Source: Nesterenkonia cremea (GTDB lineage: Bacteria; Actinomycetota; Actinomycetes; Actinomycetales; Micrococcaceae). From it: DNA of 64,000 nt. Each line of letters begins with the position of its first letter. The first letter of the stretch is position 1. Made by a program: the position numbers and the translations under genes. Under the pieces are notes generated by a model. The model ran no database searches. It worked only from the letters and a program-made list of their open reading frames with translations, and was not told the origin of the DNA. The stretch lies in contig NZ_BMIS01000010.1 in assembly GCF_014642675.1 (NCBI RefSeq), positions 4,253 through 68,252 of the forward strand. The letters run 5' to 3'. This document shows positions 36,062-43,784 of the stretch, in pieces.

Positions 36062-38437
36062 ATGGATGACCAGGGACGCAACCAGGATGACGTGCGGGGA
36101 CACACGGTTGAGCTCGAGGACATCGACGAACGGAAGCTGAAGGTCAGCGGGCCCAAGGACTATGCCGCCGGGCTCAAGGCCGTGACGGTCTCCTTCCAGC
36201 GGGGCCTCACCCAGGGAGGGTTCTCCCGGACGGTGCGCTCCATGTTCAGGGTGAACCAGGACCGGGGCGTGGACTGTCCCGGCTGCGCCTGGCCCGAGTC
36301 GGTCACCGGAGACCGCAAGAAGGTCGAGTTCTGCGAGAACGGCGCCAAGGCGCTGGCCGAGGAGAACACCAAGCGTGTGGCCACCCCCGAGTGGTGGGCC
36401 CAGCACTCCATCGCCGAGCTGGAGCAGAGGACCGAGTACTGGCTGGGCCAGTCCGGCCGGATCACCCACCCGATGATCGTGCGCGAGGGCGAGACCCACT
36501 ACACCCCGATCAGCTGGGCCGAGGCCTTCGAGACCATCGGTGAGCACGTCCGAGCGACGACGCCGGAACGCTGCACCTTCTACACCTCGGGCCGGACCGC
36601 CAATGAGACGGCGTTCATGTACCAGCTCTTCGCCCGCAGCCTGGGCACCAACAACCTCCCCGACTGCTCCAACATGTGCCACGAGTCCTCCGGCACGGCG
36701 CTGAACCCGACCATCGGGATCGGCAAGGGGACCGTCTCCCTGGAGGACATCGAGCAGTCCGAGCTGATCTTCGTGGTGGGGCAGAACCCCGGCACCAACC
36801 ATCCGCGCATGCTGGGCTCCCTGGCCGAGGCGCGCAAGAAGGGCGGCAAGGTGGTGGCGGTCAACCCGCTGCCCGAGGCGGGGCTGCTGCGCTTCAAGGA
36901 CCCGCAGACTCCACAGGGCATGCTCAAGGGCGACCGGATCTCCGATGAGTATCTGCAGATCAAGGTGGGCGGAGACCAGGCGCTGTTCCAGGCGCTGGGC
37001 CACATCCTGCTGCGCAAGGAGGAGGAGAACCCCGGCAGCGTGGTGGACCGCGAGTTCGTGGCGTCCTCCACCAAGGGCTTCGAGGAGTACCGGGCCGCCC
37101 GCGCCGAGCTGGACTGGGACGAGATCGAGCTGGCCACCGGCCTGCAGCGGGACGAGATCGAGGAGATCGGCGAGCTGCTGGCCAAGTCCAAGGCCACCAT
37201 CTTCTGCTGGGCGCTGGGGATCACCCAGCAGCCGCATTCGGTGGACACCATCAAGGAGATCATCAACCTGCTCCTGCTGCAGGGGAACTTCGGCAAGCCT
37301 GGCGCCGGCGCCTGCCCGGTCCGCGGCCACTCCAACGTCCAGGGCGACCGCACCTTCGGCATCTGGGAGAAGCCCGCCGAGTGGTTCCTGGACAAGCTCG
37401 ACGCCGAATTCGGTATCGAGTCCCCGCGCGAGCACGGCTTCGACTCCACCGAGTCCATGTATCAGATGGCCGAGGGGAACGTGGACGTCTTCGTCTCCTT
37501 GGGCGGAAACCTGGCCATGGCCAACTCGGACACCGCCCTGATGGAGTCTGGGCTGAAGAAGACCGGGCTGACCGTCCACATCTCTACCAAGCCCAACCGC
37601 TCCCATGTGGTCCACGGCAAGACATCGATCATCCTGCCTACGCTGGGCCGCTCGGACAAGGATGATAAGCATCCCGGCGGGGCACAGTTCCTCTCCGTGG
37701 AGAACTCCATGTCCGTGGTCAGCTCCACCCAGGGACGCCTGGACCCGATCTCCGACCACCTGCTGGCCGAACCGGTGATCATCGCCCGCATGGCCGAGGC
37801 GGTCTTCGGTCAGGACCACGCCGTGGACTGGAAGGCCATGGCAGATGACTACGACGTCATCCGCGACCACGCCTCCCGTGTGGTGTCCGGCACCGAGGAC
37901 TTCAACGAGCGGGTCCGGGACAAGTATGGGTTCGTGCTGCCCAACCCGCCGCGGGATCAGCGCTCCTTCGCCACGGCGGACGGGAAGGCCGGATTCACCG
38001 TGCGGGACCTGGAGTACCTGGCGCCGCCCGAGGGCCACCTGGTGCTGCAGACCATGCGCTCCCACGATCAGTACAACACCACCTTCTACGGCCTGGACGA
38101 CCGTTACCGCGGGATCTCCGGAGGCCGCCGGGTCATCCTCATCCACCCGGACGATCTGGTCCAGACCGGTTTCTCCGACCGCGATGTGGTGGATGTGGTC
38201 TCCAGGTTCCGCGGCGAGGAGCGCCGGGCGGCACGGTTCCGCCTGGTGGCCTACCCGACGGCGCGCGGCTGTGTGGCCGCCTACTACCCGGAGGCCAACG
38301 CCCTGGTGCACCGGGACCTGGTGGCCCGGGAGTCCAACACCCCGGGCTTCAAAGCCATGATGGTCAGGTTCGAGCCGGCCTCCGAGGAGGCCCGTGAGGA
38401 AGAGGAGCAGGGCTTGGAGTCAGCGGTTGCAGTCTGA
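36062..38437 (+). CDS. fdhF: FdhF/YdeP-family molybdopterin oxidoreductase, probable formate dehydrogenase
   Basis: 791 residues. Molybdopterin oxidoreductase fold: Cys72/Cys75 in GVDCPGCAWPE (YdeP-type, not a full 4Fe-4S ligand set), TFYTSGRTANETAFMYQLFA, Cys206 in SNMCHESSG as the probable Mo ligand, VVGQNPGTNHPR, and a C-terminal dinucleotide-binding domain. This is the FdhF/YdeP type common in Gram-positives. The FdhD upstream and the OFA transporter support formate as substrate, but YdeP proteins are poorly characterised. ATG 36062 has no clear Shine-Dalgarno. TAGAAT at 36050-36055, 6 nt upstream, suggests an internal leaderless promoter. Confidence 0.9.
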   Translation: MDDQGRNQDDVRGHTVELEDIDERKLKVSGPKDYAAGLKAVTVSFQRGLTQGGFSRTVRSMFRVNQDRGVDCPGCAWPESVTGDRKKVEFCENGAKALAEENTKRVATPEWWAQHSIAELEQRTEYWLGQSGRITHPMIVREGETHYTPISWAEAFETIGEHVRATTPERCTFYTSGRTANETAFMYQLFARSLGTNNLPDCSNMCHESSGTALNPTIGIGKGTVSLEDIEQSELIFVVGQNPGTNHPRMLGSLAEARKKGGKVVAVNPLPEAGLLRFKDPQTPQGMLKGDRISDEYLQIKVGGDQALFQALGHILLRKEEENPGSVVDREFVASSTKGFEEYRAARAELDWDEIELATGLQRDEIEEIGELLAKSKATIFCWALGITQQPHSVDTIKEIINLLLLQGNFGKPGAGACPVRGHSNVQGDRTFGIWEKPAEWFLDKLDAEFGIESPREHGFDSTESMYQMAEGNVDVFVSLGGNLAMANSDTALMESGLKKTGLTVHISTKPNRSHVVHGKTSIILPTLGRSDKDDKHPGGAQFLSVENSMSVVSSTQGRLDPISDHLLAEPVIIARMAEAVFGQDHAVDWKAMADDYDVIRDHASRVVSGTEDFNERVRDKYGFVLPNPPRDQRSFATADGKAGFTVRDLEYLAPPEGHLVLQTMRSHDQYNTTFYGLDDRYRGISGGRRVILIHPDDLVQTGFSDRDVVDVVSRFRGEERRAARFRLVAYPTARGCVAAYYPEANALVHRDLVARESNTPGFKAMMVRFEPASEEAREEEEQGLESAVAV

Positions 38438-38996
38438 GGCGGTCCAGCAGCTGCTGCACGACGACCCGATCGTCGCCAACATCAAAGATGAGCACGGGCT
38501 GGAGGCCGCACTACGGTCCGATCGTCAGGTGCTCTTCCTGCTCTACGGCTCCGTGCTGGACATCGCCCGCACAGTGACCCGGGCCAAGGAGGCCGGCCGT
38601 GTGGTCTTCGTCAACGTGGACCTCATCGACGGCTTCTCCGGCCGGGACGTGGTGGTGGACTGGCTGGTGGAGAACACCCGGCTGGACGGCATCCTCTCCA
38701 CCAAGACCTCGATGATCCGCGCCGCCCGACGGCACGGACTCTGCGCCGTGCAGCGCTTCTTCCTGGTGGACTCCATGTCCTACGGCCAGCTGCCCCGCGT
38801 GGTCGGCCAGGCCCAGCCCGATCTGCTGGAGATCCTGCCCGGCTGTGTGCCGCGGGTGCTGACCTGGCTCAAGGAGGATACCGAGGTCCCGATGATCGCC
38901 GGCGGCCTGGTCTGCGACCGCACCGACGTGATGGAGGCGCTCGCCGCCGGAGCGGTGGCCGTGGCCTCCTCCAGCCGCGAAGTCTGGGAGATGTAG
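38427..38996 (+). CDS. ygcP: GlpP/YgcP-type antiterminator protein
   Basis: 189 residues of the glycerol-3-phosphate-responsive antiterminator family: QVLFLLYGSVLDIA, VFVNVDLIDGFSGRD, DGILSTKTSMIRAARRHGL, DLLEILPGCVP and IAGGLVCDR. GlpP of Bacillus binds leader mRNA with its ligand and prevents termination. TTG 38427 is chosen because GGAG (38416-38419) is 7 nt upstream; GTG 38394 is an alternative. It overlaps fdhF by 11 nt and converges with the ygcW-ygcU-ygcE-like operon, whose leader carries an intrinsic terminator (42856-42902). Its ligand may differ from glycerol-3-phosphate. Confidence 0.9.
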   Translation: MQSEAVQQLLHDDPIVANIKDEHGLEAALRSDRQVLFLLYGSVLDIARTVTRAKEAGRVVFVNVDLIDGFSGRDVVVDWLVENTRLDGILSTKTSMIRAARRHGLCAVQRFFLVDSMSYGQLPRVVGQAQPDLLEILPGCVPRVLTWLKEDTEVPMIAGGLVCDRTDVMEALAAGAVAVASSSREVWEM

Positions 38997-39035
38997 GCGG
39001 GAGCCTTCAGCCGGCCGGAGCGGCCCAGCCTCAGC

Positions 39036-40457
39036 TCACTCCAGCTCGAGCTCGGCCAGCTCCCGGTAGAGCTGATCCGTGTGATCGGTGATGCGCCCGT
39101 GCAGCGCGCCCAGCCGCCGGTAGAGCGCATGCCGCTGCGGGTCCGGCTCCCAGACCTCGGCACTGGGCACCATAGCGGCCGCGGCCTCCTCGAAGCCGGC
39201 GGTCACTCCGGTCCCGACGGCGGCGCAGAGGGCCGCACCGCGGTCGGCCCCTCCGGCGGCTCGCTCGGTGGGCAGCCCGAAGACATCGGCCATGATCTGC
39301 ATCATCAGATCCGACTGAGCCCCGCCGCCGGAGACTGTGGCCCGGGTGAAGCGCCGCTGCCCACCTGAGCCCAGCGCTTCCTCCATGGCGCGGCTGTGCC
39401 GGTGCATGGTCAGCGCGATGGCCTCCAGGATGGCCCGGTGGATATGCCCGCGGCCGTGCCGGGCGTCGAAGCCCACCAGGCTGCCGCGCCGGTGCGGTGC
39501 CTCCTCAGGAGCCAGCCAGTCCAGCACTGCCATCAGCCCGTCGGAGCCGGCCGGGACCTGCTCGGCCTGCGCGTTGAGCGTCTCCACGGAGGCCTCGCCC
39601 ACCAGGTCACGGAACCAGCTGACGGTCCACATGCCCCGCCGGATCCCGACGCTCTCACAGAGATGACGCCCGGGCTCGGAGGCGAAATTCGTCCAGAACT
39701 CACCCTCAGGCGCCTCGACCGGCTCATCCTGCACCGACATTGCGGTGATGTAGGTGCCCAGGGAGATCAGCAGCTCGCTGTCCTCCCGCAGTCCGCAGCC
39801 CAGCGCCTCCACCGCCTTGTCATTGGCGGTGGCCACCACCGGAACACCCTGCGGCAGACCGGTGTGCGCAGCGGCCTCCTCGGTCAGTTCGCCGAGCACC
39901 TCACCGGGCTGGACCAGCTCGGGGAGCTGCTCGCGGGCCATGCCTGCCGCCGCATAGTCCTCCGGCTCCGTGCTCCAGTCCCAGGCGGCGGTGTCCATGG
40001 GCCACAGGCCCTGGCAGTTCGCCGCAGTGTCCCGGAACCGTCCGGTCATCCGCTGGCCGATGTAGCCCGAGGAGGTGGTGATCCAGGTGGGGTGGGCGGC
40101 GTCGGCGTCGGGGTAGTCCTGCGGATCATGGGAGCGGGAGACCCGCGGATCCATCCAGCTGAGCACCGGATGAGCCAGCGTGCCGTCCGCGCGCAGCAGC
40201 GCCCGGCAGAACCGGATGGTGCACAGTCCGACGCCGGCGATCTCCTCCGGCGCGCCGGGGAACGCGGCCATGGCGCGGCGGCAGGCCTCACCGATGGACT
40301 CCCAGAGGTCGTCCCCGGGGTGTTCAGCCAGGCCGGGAGCCGGTGCCTGCAGCGGATGCAGGGCGACGGCGGCGCGGCTGACCACCTGTCCCTGCTCATC
40401 GAAGATGGTGACCTTGGAGCTCTGCGAGCCGTTGTCGATGCCGACCAGATAACGCAT
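39036..40457 (-). CDS. ygcE: FGGY-family sugar/polyol kinase, YgcE-like
   Basis: 473 residues with the two actin-like ATPase domains of FGGY kinases. LVGIDNGSQSSKVTIFDEQG is phosphate motif 1, LISLGTYITAMSV is phosphate 2, and TVSGGGAQSDLMMQIMADVF is the adenosine motif. The WMDPR segment and gene context match E. coli YgcE rather than glycerol or xylulose kinase. It is the third gene of the operon, 14 bp after the FAD oxidase gene. It presumably phosphorylates the product of the upstream oxidoreductases or the imported substrate, which is unknown. Confidence 0.9.
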   Translation of the reverse strand: MRYLVGIDNGSQSSKVTIFDEQGQVVSRAAVALHPLQAPAPGLAEHPGDDLWESIGEACRRAMAAFPGAPEEIAGVGLCTIRFCRALLRADGTLAHPVLSWMDPRVSRSHDPQDYPDADAAHPTWITTSSGYIGQRMTGRFRDTAANCQGLWPMDTAAWDWSTEPEDYAAAGMAREQLPELVQPGEVLGELTEEAAAHTGLPQGVPVVATANDKAVEALGCGLREDSELLISLGTYITAMSVQDEPVEAPEGEFWTNFASEPGRHLCESVGIRRGMWTVSWFRDLVGEASVETLNAQAEQVPAGSDGLMAVLDWLAPEEAPHRRGSLVGFDARHGRGHIHRAILEAIALTMHRHSRAMEEALGSGGQRRFTRATVSGGGAQSDLMMQIMADVFGLPTERAAGGADRGAALCAAVGTGVTAGFEEAAAAMVPSAEVWEPDPQRHALYRRLGALHGRITDHTDQLYRELAELELE

Positions 40458-40471
40458 GCGGTGAAGCCTAG

Positions 40472-41986
40472 TCAGTCGAGCTGGGGCTGCCCGAGCTCCG
40501 GCTTCTCAGCTTCCGGCGGGATGGCGCCGGCGGCCGGGAAGATCGTGCCGCGGTTCATGATGCCCTGCGGGTCGAAGGACTCCTTGAGCTTCTGCAGCAT
40601 CGGGTAGGCGCTGCCATGCTCCTGCTCGGTCCACGGAGTGCGGTACTTGCCGATCCCGTGGTGGTGGACCATGGAGCCGCCGTGGCGCAGGGTCTCCTCC
40701 ACGATGATCGCGTTGATCGGAGCGTGGTAGACGCCCAGCTCCTGCTCCGGCTCGCAGCCGATCGTGTAGTCGTAGACGAAGTACAGATTGGTGCCGGTCT
40801 GGTAGCTGTGCGAGGAGTGGGCGCCGAGCATGGTCAGATCCTCCGCACGCGGGAACTCCTCACGGATGCGGGTCATGATGCTGTCGTACAGGCTGACCAC
40901 CTCGGACCAGTTCACCGAGATCTCCGTGGTGAAGCCCAGATGCGCGGTCTCCAGCATGGCCCGCTTCTCCGCCTCGATCTTCTCGGCGCCCCAGTTGAGG
41001 TTCTCGAACCACTCGCGGATCAGCTCCGGATCCACCCGGGTGTGCTCATGCTGGGCGGCCACCCGCTCGATCTCGGCGCTGGTGGCGGCGGCCAACGACG
41101 CCGGCCCCTCCGCCACGAACACCACCACGCACCGGTCCTCGGAGAAGTGCGAGAAGTGCTGGTCGGCATCCTCAGGGGAGTAGAGGCGGGTCACTGAGGG
41201 GCGGAAGCCGTTGACGATGACCTCGCGCAGGATGGCGGTGCCGGTGGCCATGTCATCCACCAGGAAGCCGTGGAAGGCGTAGTTCTCCGGCTCGAAGCGG
41301 AACACTTGGACGGTCGCCTCGGTGATCACTCCCAGGGCGCCCTCGTTGCCGATGGCGATATGCCGGATGTCCGGGCCGGCCGCACGGCGCGGCACCGACT
41401 TGATGCGGCTGACCTCCCCGCCGGGGAAGACGATCTCCAGGCCGGTGACCATATCCTCGATGGCCCCGTAGAGCGTGGAGAACTGACCGATGGAGCGGGT
41501 GGCCACCAGGCCGCCGTACTGGGCCAGGGGCTTGGACTGCGGGGAGTGGCCGGTGGTCAGTCCCTGGGCGCGCAGCGTGTCCTCCAGGCGCTGCAGCGGT
41601 ACGCCGGCCTGGACCGTGACCTGCATGTTCTCAGGGTCGATGGAGAGGATTCCATCCATGGCGGAGCAGTCCAGCACGATGCTGTCCTCCACAGAGGTCT
41701 CCAGTCCGCCCTCGGTGCCGGTGCGGCCGGTCCGCGGCACGATGTTGGTCCGGTGCTCCTGGGCGAAGGCGAGGATCCGGGAGACCTCTTCGGTGGAGCG
41801 GACGCTGACCACGGCCGCCGGCCGCGGCGCGGTGTAGAGGCCGTGGACCGACTGGTACTTCTTGAAGCGGTCCACTCGGGCCTCGTCCAGCACCTCCTGG
41901 GCGGTCTCCACCTGATCGGCGGGCAGCAGCTGCTGCAGCTGCTCGGCGATCTGCTCGCGGCTCAGGGAGCTCAGGGACTCGATCAT
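40472..41986 (-). CDS. ygcU: FAD-linked oxidase, YgcU-like (alkylglycerone-phosphate synthase-like)
   Basis: 504 residues. A PCMH-type FAD-binding domain (IVPRTGRTGTEGGLE, GHSPQSKPLAQYGGLVATRS, GNEGALGVITEATV) is followed by an FAD-oxidase C-terminal domain with the MVHHHGIGKYR triple-His motif. As I recall E. coli YgcU, the match is extensive, including RFKKYQSVHGLYT near the N-terminus and GGHSSHSYQ-type GAHSSHSYQTGTNLYFVYDY. The ATG at 41986 is preceded by AAAGGA at 12-nt spacing. ETF subunits like E. coli YgcQ/YgcR are not encoded here, so the electron acceptor is unknown. Confidence 0.92.
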   Translation of the reverse strand: MIESLSSLSREQIAEQLQQLLPADQVETAQEVLDEARVDRFKKYQSVHGLYTAPRPAAVVSVRSTEEVSRILAFAQEHRTNIVPRTGRTGTEGGLETSVEDSIVLDCSAMDGILSIDPENMQVTVQAGVPLQRLEDTLRAQGLTTGHSPQSKPLAQYGGLVATRSIGQFSTLYGAIEDMVTGLEIVFPGGEVSRIKSVPRRAAGPDIRHIAIGNEGALGVITEATVQVFRFEPENYAFHGFLVDDMATGTAILREVIVNGFRPSVTRLYSPEDADQHFSHFSEDRCVVVFVAEGPASLAAATSAEIERVAAQHEHTRVDPELIREWFENLNWGAEKIEAEKRAMLETAHLGFTTEISVNWSEVVSLYDSIMTRIREEFPRAEDLTMLGAHSSHSYQTGTNLYFVYDYTIGCEPEQELGVYHAPINAIIVEETLRHGGSMVHHHGIGKYRTPWTEQEHGSAYPMLQKLKESFDPQGIMNRGTIFPAAGAIPPEAEKPELGQPQLD

Positions 41987-42052
41987 GAGGGGACGGTTCC
42001 TTTCACAGGGTCGTGAGGGTGCCGGCGGCACAGGCCGCCCGCATCAGGGGTG

Positions 42053-42829
42053 TCAGCGGACGAGGTATCCGCCGTCGACGGTGAGCACGTGGCCGTTCAC
42101 GTAGTCGGAGGCCGAGGAGGCCAGGAAGACCAGAGCTCCCATCAGGTCCTTCGACTCGCCCCAGCGGCCGGCCGGGATGTGCTCCAGGATCTTCCGGTTG
42201 GCCCCCGGATTCCGGCGAGTCTCCTCGGTCAGGGCGGTGGCGAAGTAGCCCGGTGCGATCGCGTTGACCTGGATGCCGTGGCCGGCGAGCTCATCGGCAT
42301 AGGCCTTGGTCAGCCCGGCCACGCCGTGCTTGGTGGCGGCATAGGCGGGGGAGCGCTGTCCGCCCAGGAAGGAGAACAGCGAGGCGATGTTGATGATCTT
42401 CCCGCTGCCCTGGTCGATGAAGTGGCCGGCTGCGGCCTGCGCCAGGGCGAAGGGAGCGGTCAGATTTGCCGCGACCATCGGGTCCCACTTGGAGCGGTCG
42501 AACTCCTCGACGTCGCCCAGCCGGTTGATCGCCGCGGAGTTCACCAGGATGTCCAGACCGCCCAGGCGCTCGCGGGCCTCATCGATGACCCGGCGGGGTG
42601 CCTCCGGAGTGGTCAGGTCGATCTCCAGGAACTCGTAGGAGTGTCCCGCCTCGGTGACAATCTGCTCCGTGGTGCCATCGTCATCGGTGATGCTCGGGAC
42701 AAAAATATCAGCGCCAGCCTGCGCGAGCGCATAGGAGAAAGCTCGACCTAGCCCGGAATTTCCTCCGGTGACAATTGCCCGTTTCCCTTTCAGGCAAAAC
42801 ATATCTGTTGAAAAATCATAGCTGTTCAT
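42053..42829 (-). CDS. ygcW: Short-chain dehydrogenase, YgcW-like
   Basis: 258 residues. Rossmann motif IVTGGNSGLGRAFSYALAQA, active-site SLFSFLGGQRSPAYAATKHG (Tyr and Lys), and the C-terminus VNGHVLTVDGGYLVR. It is closer to E. coli YgcW, in my recollection of that sequence, than to KduD or gluconate 5-dehydrogenase, which share the fold. The ATG at 42829 has GAGGTGG 10 nt upstream and follows the attenuator by 26 nt. The first 40 codons are AT-rich (for example CAAAACATATC around 42795), unlike the rest of the gene. It is first in the operon. Confidence 0.93.
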   Translation of the reverse strand: MNSYDFSTDMFCLKGKRAIVTGGNSGLGRAFSYALAQAGADIFVPSITDDDGTTEQIVTEAGHSYEFLEIDLTTPEAPRRVIDEARERLGGLDILVNSAAINRLGDVEEFDRSKWDPMVAANLTAPFALAQAAAGHFIDQGSGKIINIASLFSFLGGQRSPAYAATKHGVAGLTKAYADELAGHGIQVNAIAPGYFATALTEETRRNPGANRKILEHIPAGRWGESKDLMGALVFLASSASDYVNGHVLTVDGGYLVR

Positions 42830-42855
42830 CCCGTGCTCACCACCTCGCGTGCAAC

Positions 42856-42902
42856 AAAAAAGAGAACAGTCATCCCCTCTGGTCAAGGGGTCACTGTTCT
42901 CT
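42856..42902 (-). terminator. Intrinsic terminator in the leader of the ygcW-ygcU-ygcE operon (attenuator)
   Basis: Read on the minus strand, AGAGAACAGT (42893-42902) pairs perfectly with ACTGTTCTCT (42861-42870). An inner CCCCT/AGGGG pairing (42886-42890 with 42874-42878) extends the stem. The stem is followed directly by TTTTTT (42861-42856). It lies 26 nt before the ygcW start, between promoter and gene, so it must be bypassed for expression. The YgcP/GlpP-type antiterminator encoded at the other end of the cluster is the obvious candidate factor. Confidence 0.85.
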
Positions 42903-43069
42903 CGTGTCTGAGTGACCGGGCGCCCTGGCCCTGTCGATATGAAGCTTTGGCTGCGGAACAGCTTACATGATGTGCGCTGTGTGTCACGTGCCGAGAGTCG
43001 TGCTTCTTCACAAAATCCTGGTCAGGCGCGAATTCAAGCAGCTCCTGAAAGTCTTAGATTATCCATCGG

Positions 43070-43098
43070 CTTGACTTATATCAAGACTGCGTTAGCGT
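43070..43098 (+). promoter_or_regulatory. Promoter of the osmoprotectant transporter operon with overlapping inverted repeat
   Basis: The -35 is TTGACT (43071-43076), followed by a 16-nt spacer and -10 TAGCGT (43093-43098). An inverted repeat CTTGA-CTTATA-TCAAG (43070-43085) overlaps the -35 and could be a repressor site. The surrounding DNA (42903-43100) is AT-richer than the rest. Apart from the attenuator of the opposite operon, no other feature was found between 42903 and 43069. Confidence 0.5.
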
Positions 43099-43142
43099 TT
43101 ACTGCGTCTGATTCGCCCGCATTCTGGAGAGGAGCTCATCTG

Positions 43143-43784
43143 ATGATCGAGTTCATCGACGCGCGCTGGGCGGACATACTCTTCCGCTCGTACCAACACT
43201 CCTCCCTGGTCATCCAGTCGCTGCTGCTGGCCACCGTCATCGCGGTGGCGCTGGCCGTGCTGGTGACCAGCTGTCGTCGCCTGACCCCGGTGGCCAACGC
43301 GGTCTCCGCCGTCGGGCTGACCATTCCCTCCTTCGCGCTGCTCGGTCTGCTGCTGCCGATCGTGGGGATCGGAACCGTCCCCTCGGTGATCGTGGTGTCC
43401 TTCTACGCCGCACTGCCGGTGCTGCGCAACGCCGTCGTCGGCCTGCAGGGTGTGGAGGCGAGTCTCATCGAGTCCGCAAGAGGCCAGGGCATGAGCGGCG
43501 CCGCCGTGCTCTGGCGCGTCCGCCTGCCGCTGGCCTGGCCCGTGATCATGACCGGCATCCGCGTCTCGGCGCAGATGGCCATGGGTGTGGCCGCCATCGC
43601 CGCCTACGCCCTGGGTCCGGGGCTGGGCACCTATATCTTCACCGGACTGACGCAGGTCGGAGGGGCCAACGCGCTGAACTACGCGCTCGTCGGGACCCTC
43701 GGCATCATCATCCTGGCGCTGATCCTGGATGCCCTCCTCGTCCTGCTGTCCCGATTCACCACATCCAAGGGGATCCGAGCATGA
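43143..43784 (+). CDS. Osmoprotectant ABC transporter permease (OpuCB/ProW type)
   Basis: 213 residues with about five transmembrane helices. The binding-protein-dependent permease EAA loop is ASLIESARGQGMSGAAVLWR-like, followed by PLAWPVIMTGIRVS. It is typical of OpuB/OpuC glycine betaine, carnitine or choline importers. GGAGAGGAG with 8-nt spacing supports ATG 43143; the frame upstream to 42912 is not coding. It overlaps the ATPase gene by 4 nt. The four-gene order is permease, ATPase, permease, binding protein. Confidence 0.9.
   Translation: MIEFIDARWADILFRSYQHSSLVIQSLLLATVIAVALAVLVTSCRRLTPVANAVSAVGLTIPSFALLGLLLPIVGIGTVPSVIVVSFYAALPVLRNAVVGLQGVEASLIESARGQGMSGAAVLWRVRLPLAWPVIMTGIRVSAQMAMGVAAIAAYALGPGLGTYIFTGLTQVGGANALNYALVGTLGIIILALILDALLVLLSRFTTSKGIRA

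Noticed and set aside
42912..43142. N-terminal extension of the first osmoprotectant permease
   Set aside because: The frame is open, but the stretch is AT-rich promoter DNA, and a clear GGAGAGGAG site precedes ATG 43143.
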